A stretch of DNA of 64,000 bases. Origin: Hysterangium stoloniferum. Its lineage: Eukaryota; Basidiomycota; Agaricomycetes; Hysterangiales; Hysterangiaceae. Below the pieces are notes generated by a model, which did not search any database, was not told where the DNA came from, and saw nothing but the letters and a program-made list of their open reading frames with translations. Position numbers and translations under genes: made by a program. The DNA lies in assembly GCA_015178975.1 (NCBI GenBank), contig WHVD01000035.1, forward strand, positions 496,001 through 560,000. The letters run 5' to 3'. This document shows positions 11,201-22,570 of this stretch, one piece after another (position 1 is the stretch's first letter; each line of letters begins with the position of its first letter).

Positions 11201-13600
11201 ATGACCTTAACCAGCGGCAGAACGACTCGAATTCCTACACCTGCAGGTGCCCCTCGAACTAGAAAGGAATATCCTGGCTTAGGGCTACCCAGTAATGTCA
11301 CGACACGAAAGTCATCTCTAATGACTCAAGAGGCCAATACTGTCTTGGAGCCCTCACAAGGTGAACATGGGCCTCCCGCAAGTGATTCTACTGGAGCGAG
11401 CAAGGATAACTCCTATTTTAAGTCATCAGGAACTCTCAGACTCCTTACCGCTCGAGCAAACAGAAATGACACTGGTCTAAAATTTCCACCGCCCCAAGTA
11501 ATGCTGCAGAATCCCTTTAAGGGTCAGGTATATTTTGCTGAACCAGCAAATGACAAGTGGGACAAATACTACTCGAAACAAATTGAAGAGAAGGAGGTTG
11601 ACGCAGTAGCTGCGGACTACTTAGACAGATACCTCAACATGCCCAAAGAAGTGTCTGTCTGGTTAGGCAGGTTGAATAGCATCGTGATCACCAATTCTTT
11701 CTTTTCCCAAACTGGTACTATAGATCAGCTGGCAGAGCAGCTTCCCGAGTGGTCTGAGGAACTTGTCACTATTGATGTCACCAGAAGAGGATGTATAAGG
11801 CTAGTGCTATTCGAACAGATTCTTGCCTAGTGGCCATGCACGATAACACGTTACAGATCTTACATGTGATCCTAGATCAGGGTGGAACAGTGCCTAAGGT
11901 GGATTACCGGTATCTTTATACGTGTACACTGGAAAGATCCCTATACAAAGCCTCTCTGAACCTCCCATTCGCCTACCACAGCCTGCGACATAGGCTCATT
12001 TGCTGCGGTGAGAAACGAGACAGGTTGTTCATGGAAGTTCTCCACTTGTATGACGATAGTACCCAAGTACCCACTTCCCCAGCTCACATGTCCGAAACCT
12101 TCATTCGAGATCTCCAAGGATCCCCCGGCACTAGCTTTCTGCACTCTCTCAACCGTAAATCTATCCTCAAGAGTTTTCCCCAGGATACAAGGGAGGAGAT
12201 CTTAGGAAGACTCCATGAGAAATCCATCACACCCATCCTTCTGGCCAGCGGAGTCAAGACCCTCGGCATACCACCCCAGGACGACTGCAGACCAGGAATT
12301 TCAAATGGACCACGAAGGAACAAAGAGCCAGATACTCCCCGCCATCAAGTCACTTTTGGGTCTGAAGTAGCTTCCCCCTTTACGATGGTTAGTCACTCCA
12401 ATGCCCCTATTAGACCCGTCACAAACCGAAACCATTCTTCCTTTGCTACCACCTTCATCGAAGGAATCACTGGACAAATACCTGGGAGGGGAACTTCTTA
12501 CCTGAACAACACTCTCCCACCTTTGCCAATTTTGCGGGCCCCCTTCTTTCCCCCAGGAGGACCACCCGGGGATTCTTCTGATGGATCCAGTGACTTGGAC
12601 CACAGAAGAGACTGGAACGAGAAAAGGTGAAACCCGAGAAACCCAGGAGGCCCAGCGGGTACTAATAAGAACATTAGGAGTGCCACTCCTGAGACCGACA
12701 CTGGGAAGTTGACTTTGAACACCAACAATCTCAAAATCAAATGGTCTGATCTCCCAGAATATGATGGCTCACAATCTAAGGCACTGGACTACATAATGGA
12801 TGTTATGAGCTTGTTGGAAATCTCAGAATCCATGACGACGATCCTAGGTATTGCTCTTCCCAGACGACTCAAAGGAAATGCGAAAGTCTGGTGGACTACT
12901 CTGGATCATGAGCATCACACTGAATTCAGTCAATCGCACAGATCCTTCCTTTGGAGCATAGTCGAAGGGTTATTGGGTACATGGTGGCATGAATCCTTGT
13001 CCTTAGAATGGGAAGAAATGAGGTTTCACCAGCCCCAACACAACCGTGAAACCCCCATGCAGTATATTCAAAGAAGAGTTAAGCTCTACAGATTTCTATA
13101 CGGGTTCTACCAAGAAAAGGAAGAGGAGACTCACCAGTTAATACTTACCCTGCCCACGGAATGGTTATACTTAATACAAGGACAAGCCATCGATGATGTC
13201 ATGAGCCTCCAAGCACATGCCAATAACTTACAGGATGCTCTAATTAATGCCTGGAATCAAATGCATAGAGATAGGTTTCACCCCATTAGACCTCGGGTCA
13301 TGGTTGTGGAAAAAAACGAATTAGAATTGGAGGCCCCAGAGCCTACCCCAACTTCCCCCAATTCCACCCACCTCCATCAGGTCCTCGCCAGCAAAGTAGA
13401 TGACAAGGGCACGATGAAGATTCCCAGAGCAGGAAGGACTGATCCTACATGAGGGAAACGACACGGGAAGCTCTTCTTTGAGAGGAGCGACAAAAGGAGT
13501 AGCACTAGACCCCCCAAGGAGTGTTGGATTTGTGGGAGCACAGAACACTTCAAAATTGACTGTCCTCAGTCGGGTAGAATGGCTCACTATGTCTCATTGA
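11201..13600 (+). pseudogene. Gypsy family 2 gag
   Basis: The reading frame starts at 11,201 and shifts near 11,800 into the frame 11,791-12,630, then into 12,709-13,452 and on to a zinc knuckle. The capsid-like domain is at 12,720-13,300 (landmarks KIKWSDLPEYDGSQ and GNAKVWWTTLDHE). The knuckle CWICGSTEHFKIDC at about 13,519-13,560 keeps the full CX2CX4HX4C pattern but lies after an in-frame stop. The protein would coat and package the element RNA; stops and frameshifts make it non-functional. Confidence 0.8.
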
Positions 13601-13929
13601 ATCTATGTTCCAGGCAGAATCCTTTGGAGGAGGCAGAGGAGCAAAGACTATATGAAGCAGTTTATGGACTAAGTGTAGGAACGTGAGTATATAATGTTGA
13701 AAGCGAATTGATTTTCATTCCTGCTTATACTACTATCCCTGAAGATCATGAAATAATTGAGAGGTCACCCGGAGATGAAGAACCCCGGCGTGGGGAAGTA
13801 TACATTTCCATATCCCATGAGGATTTCATTGAAAAGGGAGATTGTTTGGAAGCGCACTGTCAGCACTGAGAAGGTCTGTCAGGGCTTAAGAGTTCTTCTA
13901 ACAACATACTGCCATCGATTGAGGAAATC

Positions 13930-16900
13930 GTGGAAGAGGAAATGTCTATCAATCGGGTTGCCTGCCATAATGAGCAACATCTAATAGAGGACATAAGAAA
14001 CGATACAGGGGAGGAAACCTTTCCTTTCGACCCCAGACCTCTTCCCGACCTCTTGATCAGTGATGAATCGGACTCTGAGGGGGAAACAGACATGACTGTC
14101 CTGAACAGACAACTCCGTCAGAATGCTGAACTAGCCCTTAGAAAAGAGGTGAAACGACCTAGAATGCAATATCCCCGATCCAGTAAGCTAATGAAAGAGG
14201 ATGCCTCAATCATATACCGAAGGAGGGAGCCACTGGGAGGATATTCTAGTGTTGGTGTTTCAGCACTACATGTATTTGGAGGAGTAGGGAATCCCAATTG
14301 GGAAGAACCAATCAAAATTAGACTGGATACTGGAGCCGATTTGTCCCTCATGTCAGAGGAATTCTACTGAGAACTGAAGGATCAGCCTAAGCTGAAGCAA
14401 GGACTTAAGCTGCAATTAATACAACTTACCGGCAGTGCCCGAGTACTGGGTTACATTAATGTTCCTGTCTACCTTAGGGATGATAAAGGAACCCTGCTGC
14501 AATTTAACACTGAAACCTACGTCGTACGAGGGATGACCGTACCAATCCTCTTAGGAGAAGACTTCCATATCAACTATGAGATAGGAACATTGTGAGACCA
14601 ACCCCTGGGATCAAGACTAATCCTCCCAGGGAGAGCAGGATTCATTCCTGCCAGCTCCTCCAATGAACCAGTCCCGTTAACCTTTTCAGTCAATAAGATC
14701 TCTCTGGAAGACGAATTAATCATGCCAACTAATCTAATGTCCAAACCCAAAAAGGGCATGCACGCTGAGAGAGTCGCGAGAGCCCTGGGAGATTGCACGA
14801 TAGTGCCCAAAGTGGTTAGGTTAATACCCATCTTTACCAGGGACCCAGAGGACGGGGAATGGATCGTGGAGGGCATAGTTTTACAGAACGAAGATGGGAC
14901 CATCCTCGCCGCTCCTACAATCGCTATCTCTAAAGAAAAGGGTGTGGTGCCACTGGCTAATCCGACCTTAACTCCTCAAACTATCAGAAGAGGAGAGATC
15001 ATTGGTCTAATTCACGATGCCCGAGCCTGGGCCCAAAAGCCTCAATCCCAAGCAGAAGAGGAATCGATGCGAGTCGCAAGCTCAAAGATTGCCCACTTCA
15101 TAGAAAGCATCTCCAAGCTGGAAATGGACAACACCTCCAGCCCCCAACCATCTATGGTATCCTCAGGAAATGAGACAGTAGATGACTTTGATCCCACAGG
15201 CCCAAAGACTTCGGAAGTTCCTTCCTTGGAGAAGCTCTCCTCGGAGGATCTGCATAAATTGGTCAACTTAGGACCTGACATCCCTCCTGACGTTATGCCT
15301 CGCCTTAGCTCAATACTGACTAAAAATGTGCAAGTGTTTGGAGTTGATGGAAGACTAGGCCAAGTAGACAGCAAGGCCGCTATCCCACTGAAAACCAATG
15401 TGCAACCAGTGTCTGTACCGATGTTTCCAATTTCCCCTGCCAACAGGAAGGTCATAGATGAGCAAATGGACACCTGGTTTCAACAAGGGGTCATCGAACC
15501 TTCGAAAAGCCCTTGGGGAGCACCTGCCTTTGTAGTCTATTGTAATAATAAGCCTCACATGGTCATTGGTTATCGAAAACTGAACAGCCTTACTATCCCA
15601 GACGAGTTCCCCTTGTCCCGACAATCAGAAATTATGCAAGCACTCTCGGGATCCAATGTTTTATCCTCATTCAATGCCCTAGCTGGTTTCACCTGACACA
15701 AAATGGCCTTTCGATCACATCGAGGACTATGGCAATTTAGAAAGATGCCTTTCGGATTGAGGAACAGACCTTCCATTTTCCAGCGAGTCATGCAAAACAC
15801 ACTGGCACCCTATCTGTGGATATTCTGTCTAGTCTACATAGACGATATAGTAATCTTTTCTAAGACCTGGGAGGATCATATCGAACACCTGGACCAAGTA
15901 TTACAAGCAATAATTTCAGCTGGCATCACTCTTTCTCCAAAAAAATGCTATGTAGGCTACAACTCTATTCTCCTTCTTGGACACAAGGTGTCACAGTTAG
16001 GCTTTTCGACCCACCAAGAGAAAGTACGAGCCATATTGGAATTAGCAACCCCAACTAAGGTGTCAGAGCTTCAACGTTTCCTGGGTATGGTATTGTACTT
16101 CTACATACCCTTCTATGCATGGACTGTATCCCCACTCTTCTCGCTACTCAAAAAGGGCACATGGTGGTCTTGGGGAGTAGACCAGGAACAAGCCTTTAAC
16201 GATGTCAAGGCAGCCCTGAGCTCTTCTCCAGTTCTAGCACATCCCACGATCAGAATGCCCTACCGTCTCTACACAAATGCCTCTGACTTTGCCCTAGGCT
16301 GCTGTCTGCAGCAAGTACGAAAAATGACTCTATGGGATCTAAAGAACACGAAGATCTATACCCAAGTGAAATCAGCATGCGAGCAGTCAAAACCAGTGCC
16401 AACATTCATCATCCATTTTAAGACCAAGGTTCCCAAGATCACTTGGACAGACTCCTGGGCAAAAACATTTGAGGATACTTGTGTTACAGTAGAGCGCATT
16501 ATCACTTACTGGAGTCGTACCCTCAATAAACCAGAACACAACTATTCAGACACAGAGTGGGAAGCATTAGCTGCTAAGGAAGGCCTGGTTCATTTTCAAC
16601 CATTTGTGGAAGGGGAGCATGTACTCCTCATCACGGACCATGCCGCCTTACAATGGGCCAGGTTATAGGAGAACACCAATCGATGACTGGCCACATGGGG
16701 GGCAGTGTATGCAGCGTACCCAGGCCTCAAAATACTACATCATGCTGGACGAGTACACAGTAACATCAATCCCCTATCTAGACTACCACAAGTACCCCAC
16801 TCAGTGAGTCCAGCTGGAGATGATCTCCCGACAATCATGTCAAGCTCACTCAGCAAGGAGACTGAGGAGAAACCACAGGAGGATAATCCCGCAAGGAGAG

Positions 16901-17385
16901 CCGTCTTTGTCACACAACAAGAACTAGTAGAACCCATCGGAACTCCAGAGGACATTTCACAAACCTAATGGGATTTGTATAACCTCCCCAGAGACGATGA
17001 AGTGGACGAATTGCTATTCCTTTTGTTAAGCCTTCAGCTGCTTGTAAGCATCAACAAAAGATTCCTAAAAGAGTTCTCAGAAGGGTATCAGAAGGACCCT
17101 ACCTTCAGAAGCTACTATGTCAAGGAACCGAAATCCCCAAATGCTGTAGCTACCCCTTTGCATTTTTTCATCGGAGAAAAGGGACTGTTATATTTTCACA
17201 ATTTGGACTGGAAAAGTCAGATCTGTGTTCCTAACAATATGACTACCACAATTTTAAAGCTGATACATGATAATCTTTTCAAAGGAGCTCACACAGGAGG
17301 GTGTAAGATCAACTACCACTCGGCACAGTTCACCATCAGCAGGGTCCTGAGCAGCTACTGCCCGCGTTACAGCCACCCTTGCTAG
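13930..17385 (+). pseudogene. Gypsy family 2 pol: protease, RT, RNase H, integrase start
   Basis: A retroviral-type aspartic protease core (IRLDTGADLSLMSEEFY, near 14,320-14,367) is followed directly by an in-frame TGA. Reverse transcriptase begins in the frame 14,722-15,696 (KSPWGAPAFVV) and is cut by TGA at 15,694-15,696. It resumes at 15,703 with the catalytic YIDD (about 15,838) and RNase H (YTNASDFALGCC). RNase H carries an extra segment of roughly 60 residues before ITYWSRTLNKPEHNYSDTEWEALA. Beyond 16,975 only the zinc-binding start of integrase is recognisable (LIHDNLFKGAHTGG). The catalytic core is missing. Confidence 0.8.
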
Positions 17386-17978
17386 AGGGGAAAGTAAGCG
17401 ACTGCAGAGGACTATTGTAGCATCACTGGAAGAGACCATGGTTGACTTCTACCTGCTAATAAACGATGCGGCAGAGGCGGAGAAGCTGCAAAGCATCATT
17501 TCAGGGATCAAGCTGTCACCATTCAGACAGCTGTCAGTGAACTTCCCTTGCACCCCTCCCGAAACTTCAATCTCTACCCCCCTTACCGACCTTGTCGATC
17601 TACTTGAGGAGTTACTTCCTGCTAGTGACAACCAGATAAACCCTGATTGTGTGACCACGGACAGTACTACTCCCCAGCAGGCAACACCTCATCTCCTTTG
17701 TGACTGGACCTTGACCCAGCTGACAGGATTCGTCTCATCATCAGGATGCGACAAAAAGCCTACAGCCACTGGGTATCCATGGTGCACAAAGCAGGACAAT
17801 TGTCTCCCAACTCTTGCGACTTGAAGCTCTGTGAGATTGTAGGTCCCCTCCGTAACAAGCAGGAGGAATGGGGTCAAGCAATACTACAGCTAGGAGGTTC
17901 TGACAAGGAAGCATGGGGAGGAGTCCCCAGTGGGTTACAGGATTTTGCATGACATGGTCCTCCAAACTAGAGGGGCAC
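17386..17978 (+). other. 3' internal region of gypsy family 2, no integrase core
   Basis: The frame 17,438-17,824 is open but has none of the Asp/Asp/Glu signatures of an integrase core. It may be the end of pol after a deletion, or a gag-like tail. The region ends in a purine-rich tract directly before the right LTR. Confidence 0.5.
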
Positions 17979-19983
17979 TGTGAAGGATAGGTCGCATAGG
18001 AGGCACAACTAAAGACTCCAAGCCTTACCCTTTAGCCGCTTTATTTTTCCTTTTTTTCCTTTATGTTTTATACTTTTATTCCTTTCTCTATCACTCATAA
18101 ATATGGACTATATTCCCTTTTTATTAGTTCGAGAGTCCATGTATGCTTGTGGGCGCTCTAGCCCACAAGAAGTATGTGCATGTCACAGTAGTAGTCACAC
18201 GAGAGAATGTTTAGACACTTTTCAACCCTGACAACCATCACCATGCAAGTACTGGTTCAGGGTCTTGTCTAAACAAACGTTCGCTCTATCTCTCTTCCCA
18301 GATCAGCAGTAACTACACTTTGCACTGAAACAGTCAAAGTTAGTTACTACTATTCAACGTGACTTCAAGTTCTTGCTTTGTGCGGTAAGAATATCCATCA
18401 TAACTCACTTCCTTAGCATATTCTCTCTCTCTCTCACAATATATACTTTCTCTTATCTACTTGGCCATCAGCCCAGTGTGAGGTATCAGCATTATCTCAT
18501 AATGTTCTCTTAATTTTCTTTGAATTACTTAATATTTTCTCGAATTTTTATTGTATTTTTATTATGTTTATTGTGAAAAATAGGCCTTATTCCTTTTAAC
18601 TTCGCATAAATAATAGCATATATGGACTCATATTATGCTATTATTACTTAATTAATTTATTATAATTTTTAACTAATTATTTATATTTTATTTACTTAGT
18701 TATTACTGCCCAGCACATTGCCTTGCTTGTATGTGTGCATTTGGGTGTCACATGACACATTACCTAATCCGGCTCACACAGTCACATGAGTGACTGTAAC
18801 ACTAGTCACACAAGTGACTGTCACACAAGTCACAGTCTGGTATCGGGATGTCACACAAGTCACAGATGTGACTACCCGAGTCATTAATTGATCCTGCCGA
18901 CTCATTGTTTGCTTCCGTCCCCAGGACCGCGGCCTTGAACCTTCATGCTCAAGCCAAAGTTTAGAACCCTTGTCTCAGAGAGGGGAATCATGTGATAAAT
19001 AAAGGGTAAATAATGAGTAGAATATGAGGTCATTATGATCTAACTAGTGACCTCATAAACTAAATAATTAGCTAATCATTTAGTTATCAAAATGTATATA
19101 AGGAGGGCCAAGTTTCCAATAAAATCATCTATCACACATATTTGCAGCACAGCACAAGCTTATCTAATCATCCTAAGGACAATAATAGCCTTAGTCTGAT
19201 ACACTCACTGCAAGCACCTACACTTGCAGCATCTTGAATCTTTGTCAGCAACTCTTGGACTTAGCTAATCATCTAAGTTCCCCCAGCCTCACAGCTACCC
19301 TTTAGGCTTATTAATTACATAATAAACCTAATAAGTATCCTTACTGAAATCCCTGCCAATACTAGATTACTCAAGGCCCAGCCCTAAGTTTATTGAATTA
19401 ATCAAGTACAAGCACTCAGATAATCCAATACAAATTATTTTCTCTATTAATAAATTATTTAACACCTTGTTAAATAACTATTAATAGTTACAAATAAGCA
19501 TACAAGAATCCGAAGCTCTTATATCAAGTCTCTGCCAAGTTACTGTGCATATATTCAGCTTCCAGCCCCTATTCTCAAGGAATAGTTCTTTTATTTGCTA
19601 AAAGAGTCATACACAGTTCTTTGAACCTTTCAATAATCAAAATAAGCATTGATTTGAGTTGTTTAAGCTTAATAGTGCAGCTCATTAATCTATCAGTATT
19701 TAAATTACTGGACCTTTGCTTGTTTTATTGTTGAAGCTCTGTGACACTATAGCATATATTGAGCTATCTAAGAGAATCCCCTGAATACATTACACCCAGC
19801 TAGCTACACAGTCGGATCGCACCGTAAGGTCGATCCACCCTTGTAATTACCTACCGATTGCACCTTGAAGGTCGATCGTAATCTACAATTTTACTATCTA
19901 AAACTACTAGTCGATCGTTCTTCACACTATTGTTTAGTCGATAACAATCGCACATTGAGTGGTAAACTACTCAACCCTTTACA
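17979..19983 (+). repeat. Right LTR, gypsy family 2, interrupted
   Basis: The LTR begins TGTGAAGGATAGG and ends CCCTTTACA, as the left copy does. It is 2,005 bp only because a 1,318-bp solo LTR (18,477-19,794) plus a duplicated CCCAG sits inside it, between the sequences matching left-LTR 'cggcccag' and 'ctacacagttgg'. Confidence 0.93.
18477..19794 (+). mobile_element. Solo LTR nested in the family 2 right LTR
   Basis: The insert begins TGTGAGGTATCAGC and ends CATTACA. It is flanked by CCCAG at 18,472-18,476 and again at 19,795-19,799, and is absent from the left LTR at the matching site. It contains no coding sequence. A cluster of 'gtcacacaagtgac' direct and inverted repeats lies at 18,778-18,870, and a TATA-type motif (gtatataagg) is at about 19,093, as expected for an LTR promoter. 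It is the youngest insertion in this nest. Orientation is inferred from the TATA motif. Confidence 0.92.
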
Positions 19984-19988
19984 CTGGT

Positions 19989-20482
19989 TCTCCTCTTTGT
20001 TTCCATACATATGACTTTCCATCTGACCCAATCTTGTTAATCTTTGTCTCATCTGACCATAACACCCTCTTCCAGTCCTCCACAGTCCAATTTTCATGAT
20101 ATTGGGCAAATTTGAGCTACTTCTGACAATGAATGGCTTTGAGCAATGGTCACTTTTGCTTTGTTGCAGAGTAAACACCATTCTCCTTCAGTATATTTCT
20201 GACTGTTTTGGGAGTGACAGGGTTGGAGATGATAGAATCAATGAATTGGGTATTATCAAGCTGTCCAGAGCTAATTTGATGGATTATTGACTATTTGTCA
20301 CAACCAGAAAGCTTGGAAGGATGACCCCCAGGATTGTTCTCCTTGTTCCCATCCACTTCCTTACTAATCCTATTCATAGTACTCTTGCCTAGACCAGTTC
20401 TTTCCTGGATTTGGTGATAGGAATAGCCTTCATTGATGAGAGAGACAATAGAAGAGCATTGAGCAGCAGAAATAGATCTCAT
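19989..20482 (-). pseudogene. Tc1/mariner transposase, N-terminal half
   Basis: The start at 20,482 opens a helix-turn-helix DNA-binding region (QIQERTGLGKSTMNRI). Further on, in shifted frames, the sequence encodes EDWKRVLWSDETKINKIGSDG-type residues, with the first catalytic Asp of the DDE triad. It runs into the gypsy target site at 19,984-19,988 and continues at 10,486. The breaks between frames show it was already decaying. Confidence 0.8.
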
Positions 20483-20577
20483 GATGGTGGTAAGAAGTCA
20501 AACAAATACAAATAAAGTCATGTGACATGTTTTATTGTCCCCACAGCCTCCCTCTGCCTTGTACTGGTGTATAACAG

Positions 20578-21387
20578 TGTTAGGATACACACACAGGGCG
20601 GGTCTCGTGAGAAACCCGTGGGATATCCAGTAGGACTTGGCTTCAGCTTATAGGCTGCGCCCTTGCTAGATCGTGTTGTCCAATTTCGAACAGGTGAACG
20701 GGAATCCCGGGGAGTCCGGGCGGGGTTCGTGGGTCGTAGGTCAGAGGTCGTGAGGTCATGAGTCATGAGTTGAGGTAGTCGAGAGAGATAGATGTGCCGG
20801 AGCCCATGGGCTCCGACTAGTGTGAGCAGTGTGATTAGAGTAAGGTTTTATAGAGGAAAATATATTAGATTACTGGGGGGAATCTAAGCTAATTTTCTGA
20901 CTGGATTGTATGTACAACATCTGCCAGTTTATATAGACCATGGAGTGAATGACATACTAATCCGGTAATGATGAAAACGAAACTAACAAAACATAAACGG
21001 GAATAGTAAACACCAAGTTTGGTGTTAGGAATGGGACGGAATGGAGCAGAGTCCGAATCATGACAAAGCATAACCCATAATGGGAAACGGAGCGGGAGCG
21101 GAGTCCTAATTGTGACAGGTCATTTGACTAAAACGGGAACAGGGCTCGATTAGAGCAGTGACGGGATTCTGAGCGGGATCCAGTGACTGATGTGTGGGAT
21201 GAAGACGGACATAGACAGAGACGGAGTCCGGGGGAAGTCCGGTTACTGATATGTGTCGTAATGAGGTGAGTCTTGACGTAACGGAGTCCGGGCGGGAAAT
21301 CCTATAAACAGACGATTGGTGCTTGTAGCGCGTGGGGGCGTACGGGTTAGTGCCCGGAGTCTGGCGGGATTTGTCTGGGTCGTAACA
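20578..21387 (-). mobile_element. Solo LTR of gypsy family 1
   Basis: On the minus strand it begins TGTTACGACCC and ends ATCCTAACA, matching the LTR at 3,627-4,458. It is flanked by AACAG at 20,573-20,577 and at 21,388-21,392. CpG sites are well preserved (for example 'ggcgggtctcgtgag'), so it is younger than the copies at 9,312 and 21,836. It inserted into the leader of the Tc1 element. Confidence 0.93.
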
Positions 21388-21417
21388 AACAGTAGGAACA
21401 CAGGTCAAAAAATAAAG

Positions 21418-21625
21418 GGTCAAAAAACTGTCCCAATGAGTAGCTGTATTGTTTTATTTATTATTTAATGGGTTTTGATTCAAATCACATGAACCAAGGC
21501 TTACCTTTAAGCCATGATCCTATAGTACTTTGATAATTTACTTAGATTTTCTGCTTATATCAGTGGTCCATACTAAACTAATCTTTCAAAAATGAGAAAA
21601 CATTGGGATAGTTTTTTGAGCAGAG
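21418..21625. repeat. Inverted repeat at the Tc1 right end
   Basis: TCAAAAAACTGTCCCAATG at 21,420-21,438 is mirrored with one mismatch by the reverse complement of 21,600-21,618. The motif CTCAAAAAACTGT is the Tc1 terminal repeat of the left end (9,940-9,952). Either this is a double terminal repeat of the large element, or a 200-bp non-autonomous derivative inserted in the gag fragment next door. Confidence 0.55.
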
Positions 21626-21629
21626 GGGC

Positions 21630-21817
21630 AGGGTGCATATAGCAGGGTCTGGGTGCCAGTGGGTTTTCCAGTTAACTGTAACCTGGTGGGTATAGAGAGT
21701 CAGGTGCATGTAGGATGGGGTCCAGCACCCAGCAGGTTTCCCAATCCTAACAAGTGTAGTGGGCTCTGGTTCTTCAGATGGCTTCTTTCTTGGTGGCATG
21801 ATTGAGACAATCTGCAA
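21630..21817 (-). pseudogene. Gypsy family 1 gag, 5' fragment
   Basis: From the Met at 21,799 the frame begins MPPRKK and later has LTLYTHQ. It parallels MPPKRN and LTLYTSQ of the gag at 4,495. The spacing from the adjacent LTR and the GTATTTTCTGA motif are the same as in family 1. It is cut at about 21,625 by the Tc1 terminal repeat. Confidence 0.65.
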
Positions 21818-21835
21818 GATTTGATCAGAAAATAC

Positions 21836-22317
21836 TGTTAAGCATGGGGCTCACAGGTGGGTCTCCAAGGGAAACCTATGGAAGTTCTGGGGAAGGACTT
21901 GGCTTCAGCTTACATATATATGTATGTGCTGCACCCTTGCAAGATTGTGCTGTTCAACTTGGGTTCTGAGAATATGCTGAGGCAGATACTGAGTTGAAGC
22001 TAAGTTGATTTTCTGATCAGATTGTAAGTACAGGTAGTAAGTGGCTAGACTATATAGACTAATACATATATTATTGTACTACATATCCAGAGATACAAAA
22101 TGTATATCAGGCATACAATAAGACAGTAAACCAGGTGTTAAATGGATTCAGAATAAGGGGCAGACTGAACCAGATGTCAAATGGGCAAAGATGGATTGGG
22201 AACAAGGGGTCTGGGATGTCTGGGTGGAGTCTGGTGGTTAGTTCATGCAATATAGAGAGTCGAATACTTACTGTATAGGGTGAGTTCTGGGTCCCAGTGG
22301 GTTTCCCAGTCCTAACA
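21836..22317 (-). repeat. Decayed LTR of gypsy family 1, 5' copy
   Basis: On the minus strand it runs from TGTTAGGACTGGG (ending at 22,317) to CTTAACA at 21,836, and is followed by the family leader and gag start. It is shortened by deletions and strongly CpG-depleted. Together with 9,312-9,920 it may bracket the Tc1 insertion. Confidence 0.65.
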
Positions 22318-22570
22318 GTTAGATAGCTAATATGTACAAGATGAAAAACTACTCACCTAGCAGAGGGATATCCAAAGAGAAGAGGATAAGGGAACAATAT
22401 GTATAAAAGAACCTCTAAAGGTTAGACTAGTCAAGAGAATTTATGAAAGAGCTAATGACCCAGAGGGGGAATTCAAGACTGTACATAAATACAGTAATTG
22501 GAAAATGAGTTAACAAAATATAGACACAATATAAAATTAAGAAAAACAAGAAACAGAATGTCCCCTTACA
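22318..22570 (-). repeat. Possible copia-type LTR remnant
   Basis: Read on the minus strand, TGTAAGGGGACATTC starting at 22,570 is preceded by a purine-rich tract (AGAAGGTGGATAT), as at the junction between a copia element and its 3' LTR. The far end is lost where the gypsy LTR begins at 22,317. The overlapping open frame 22,427-22,822 has no recognisable pol motif. Tentative. Confidence 0.3.

Larger units (their letters stand above)
10487..19983 (+). mobile_element. Complete but inactive Ty3/gypsy element (family 2)
   Basis: The element has two LTRs (10,487-11,138 and 17,979-19,983), a candidate primer-binding site just inside the left LTR (TGGTGATCCAAGCC, about 11,140), a purine-rich tract before the right LTR (AGAGGGG near 17,970), and gag-pol between them. 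The 5-bp target duplication CTGGT lies at 10,482-10,486 and 19,984-19,988. The target is the transposase gene of the Tc1 element. Internal stops, and the apparent loss of the integrase core, make it non-autonomous. Confidence 0.9.
9936..21625 (-). mobile_element. Tc1/mariner element split by nested LTR insertions
   Basis: The left end at 9,936 begins CAGTGGCTCAAAAAACTG after a TA dinucleotide, the classic Tc1 end and target. A transposase gene in two halves (9,971-10,486 and 19,989-20,482, minus strand) becomes continuous when the gypsy element 10,487-19,983 is removed. The right end is less sure: TTTTTTGAGC at 21,610-21,619 fits the inverted terminal repeat. The solo LTR 20,578-21,387 interrupts the leader between gene and right end. 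Confidence 0.75.

Noticed and set aside
17386..17978. Integrase core of gypsy family 2
   Set aside because: No Asp/Asp/Glu signature could be found; only the zinc-binding start upstream is recognisable.
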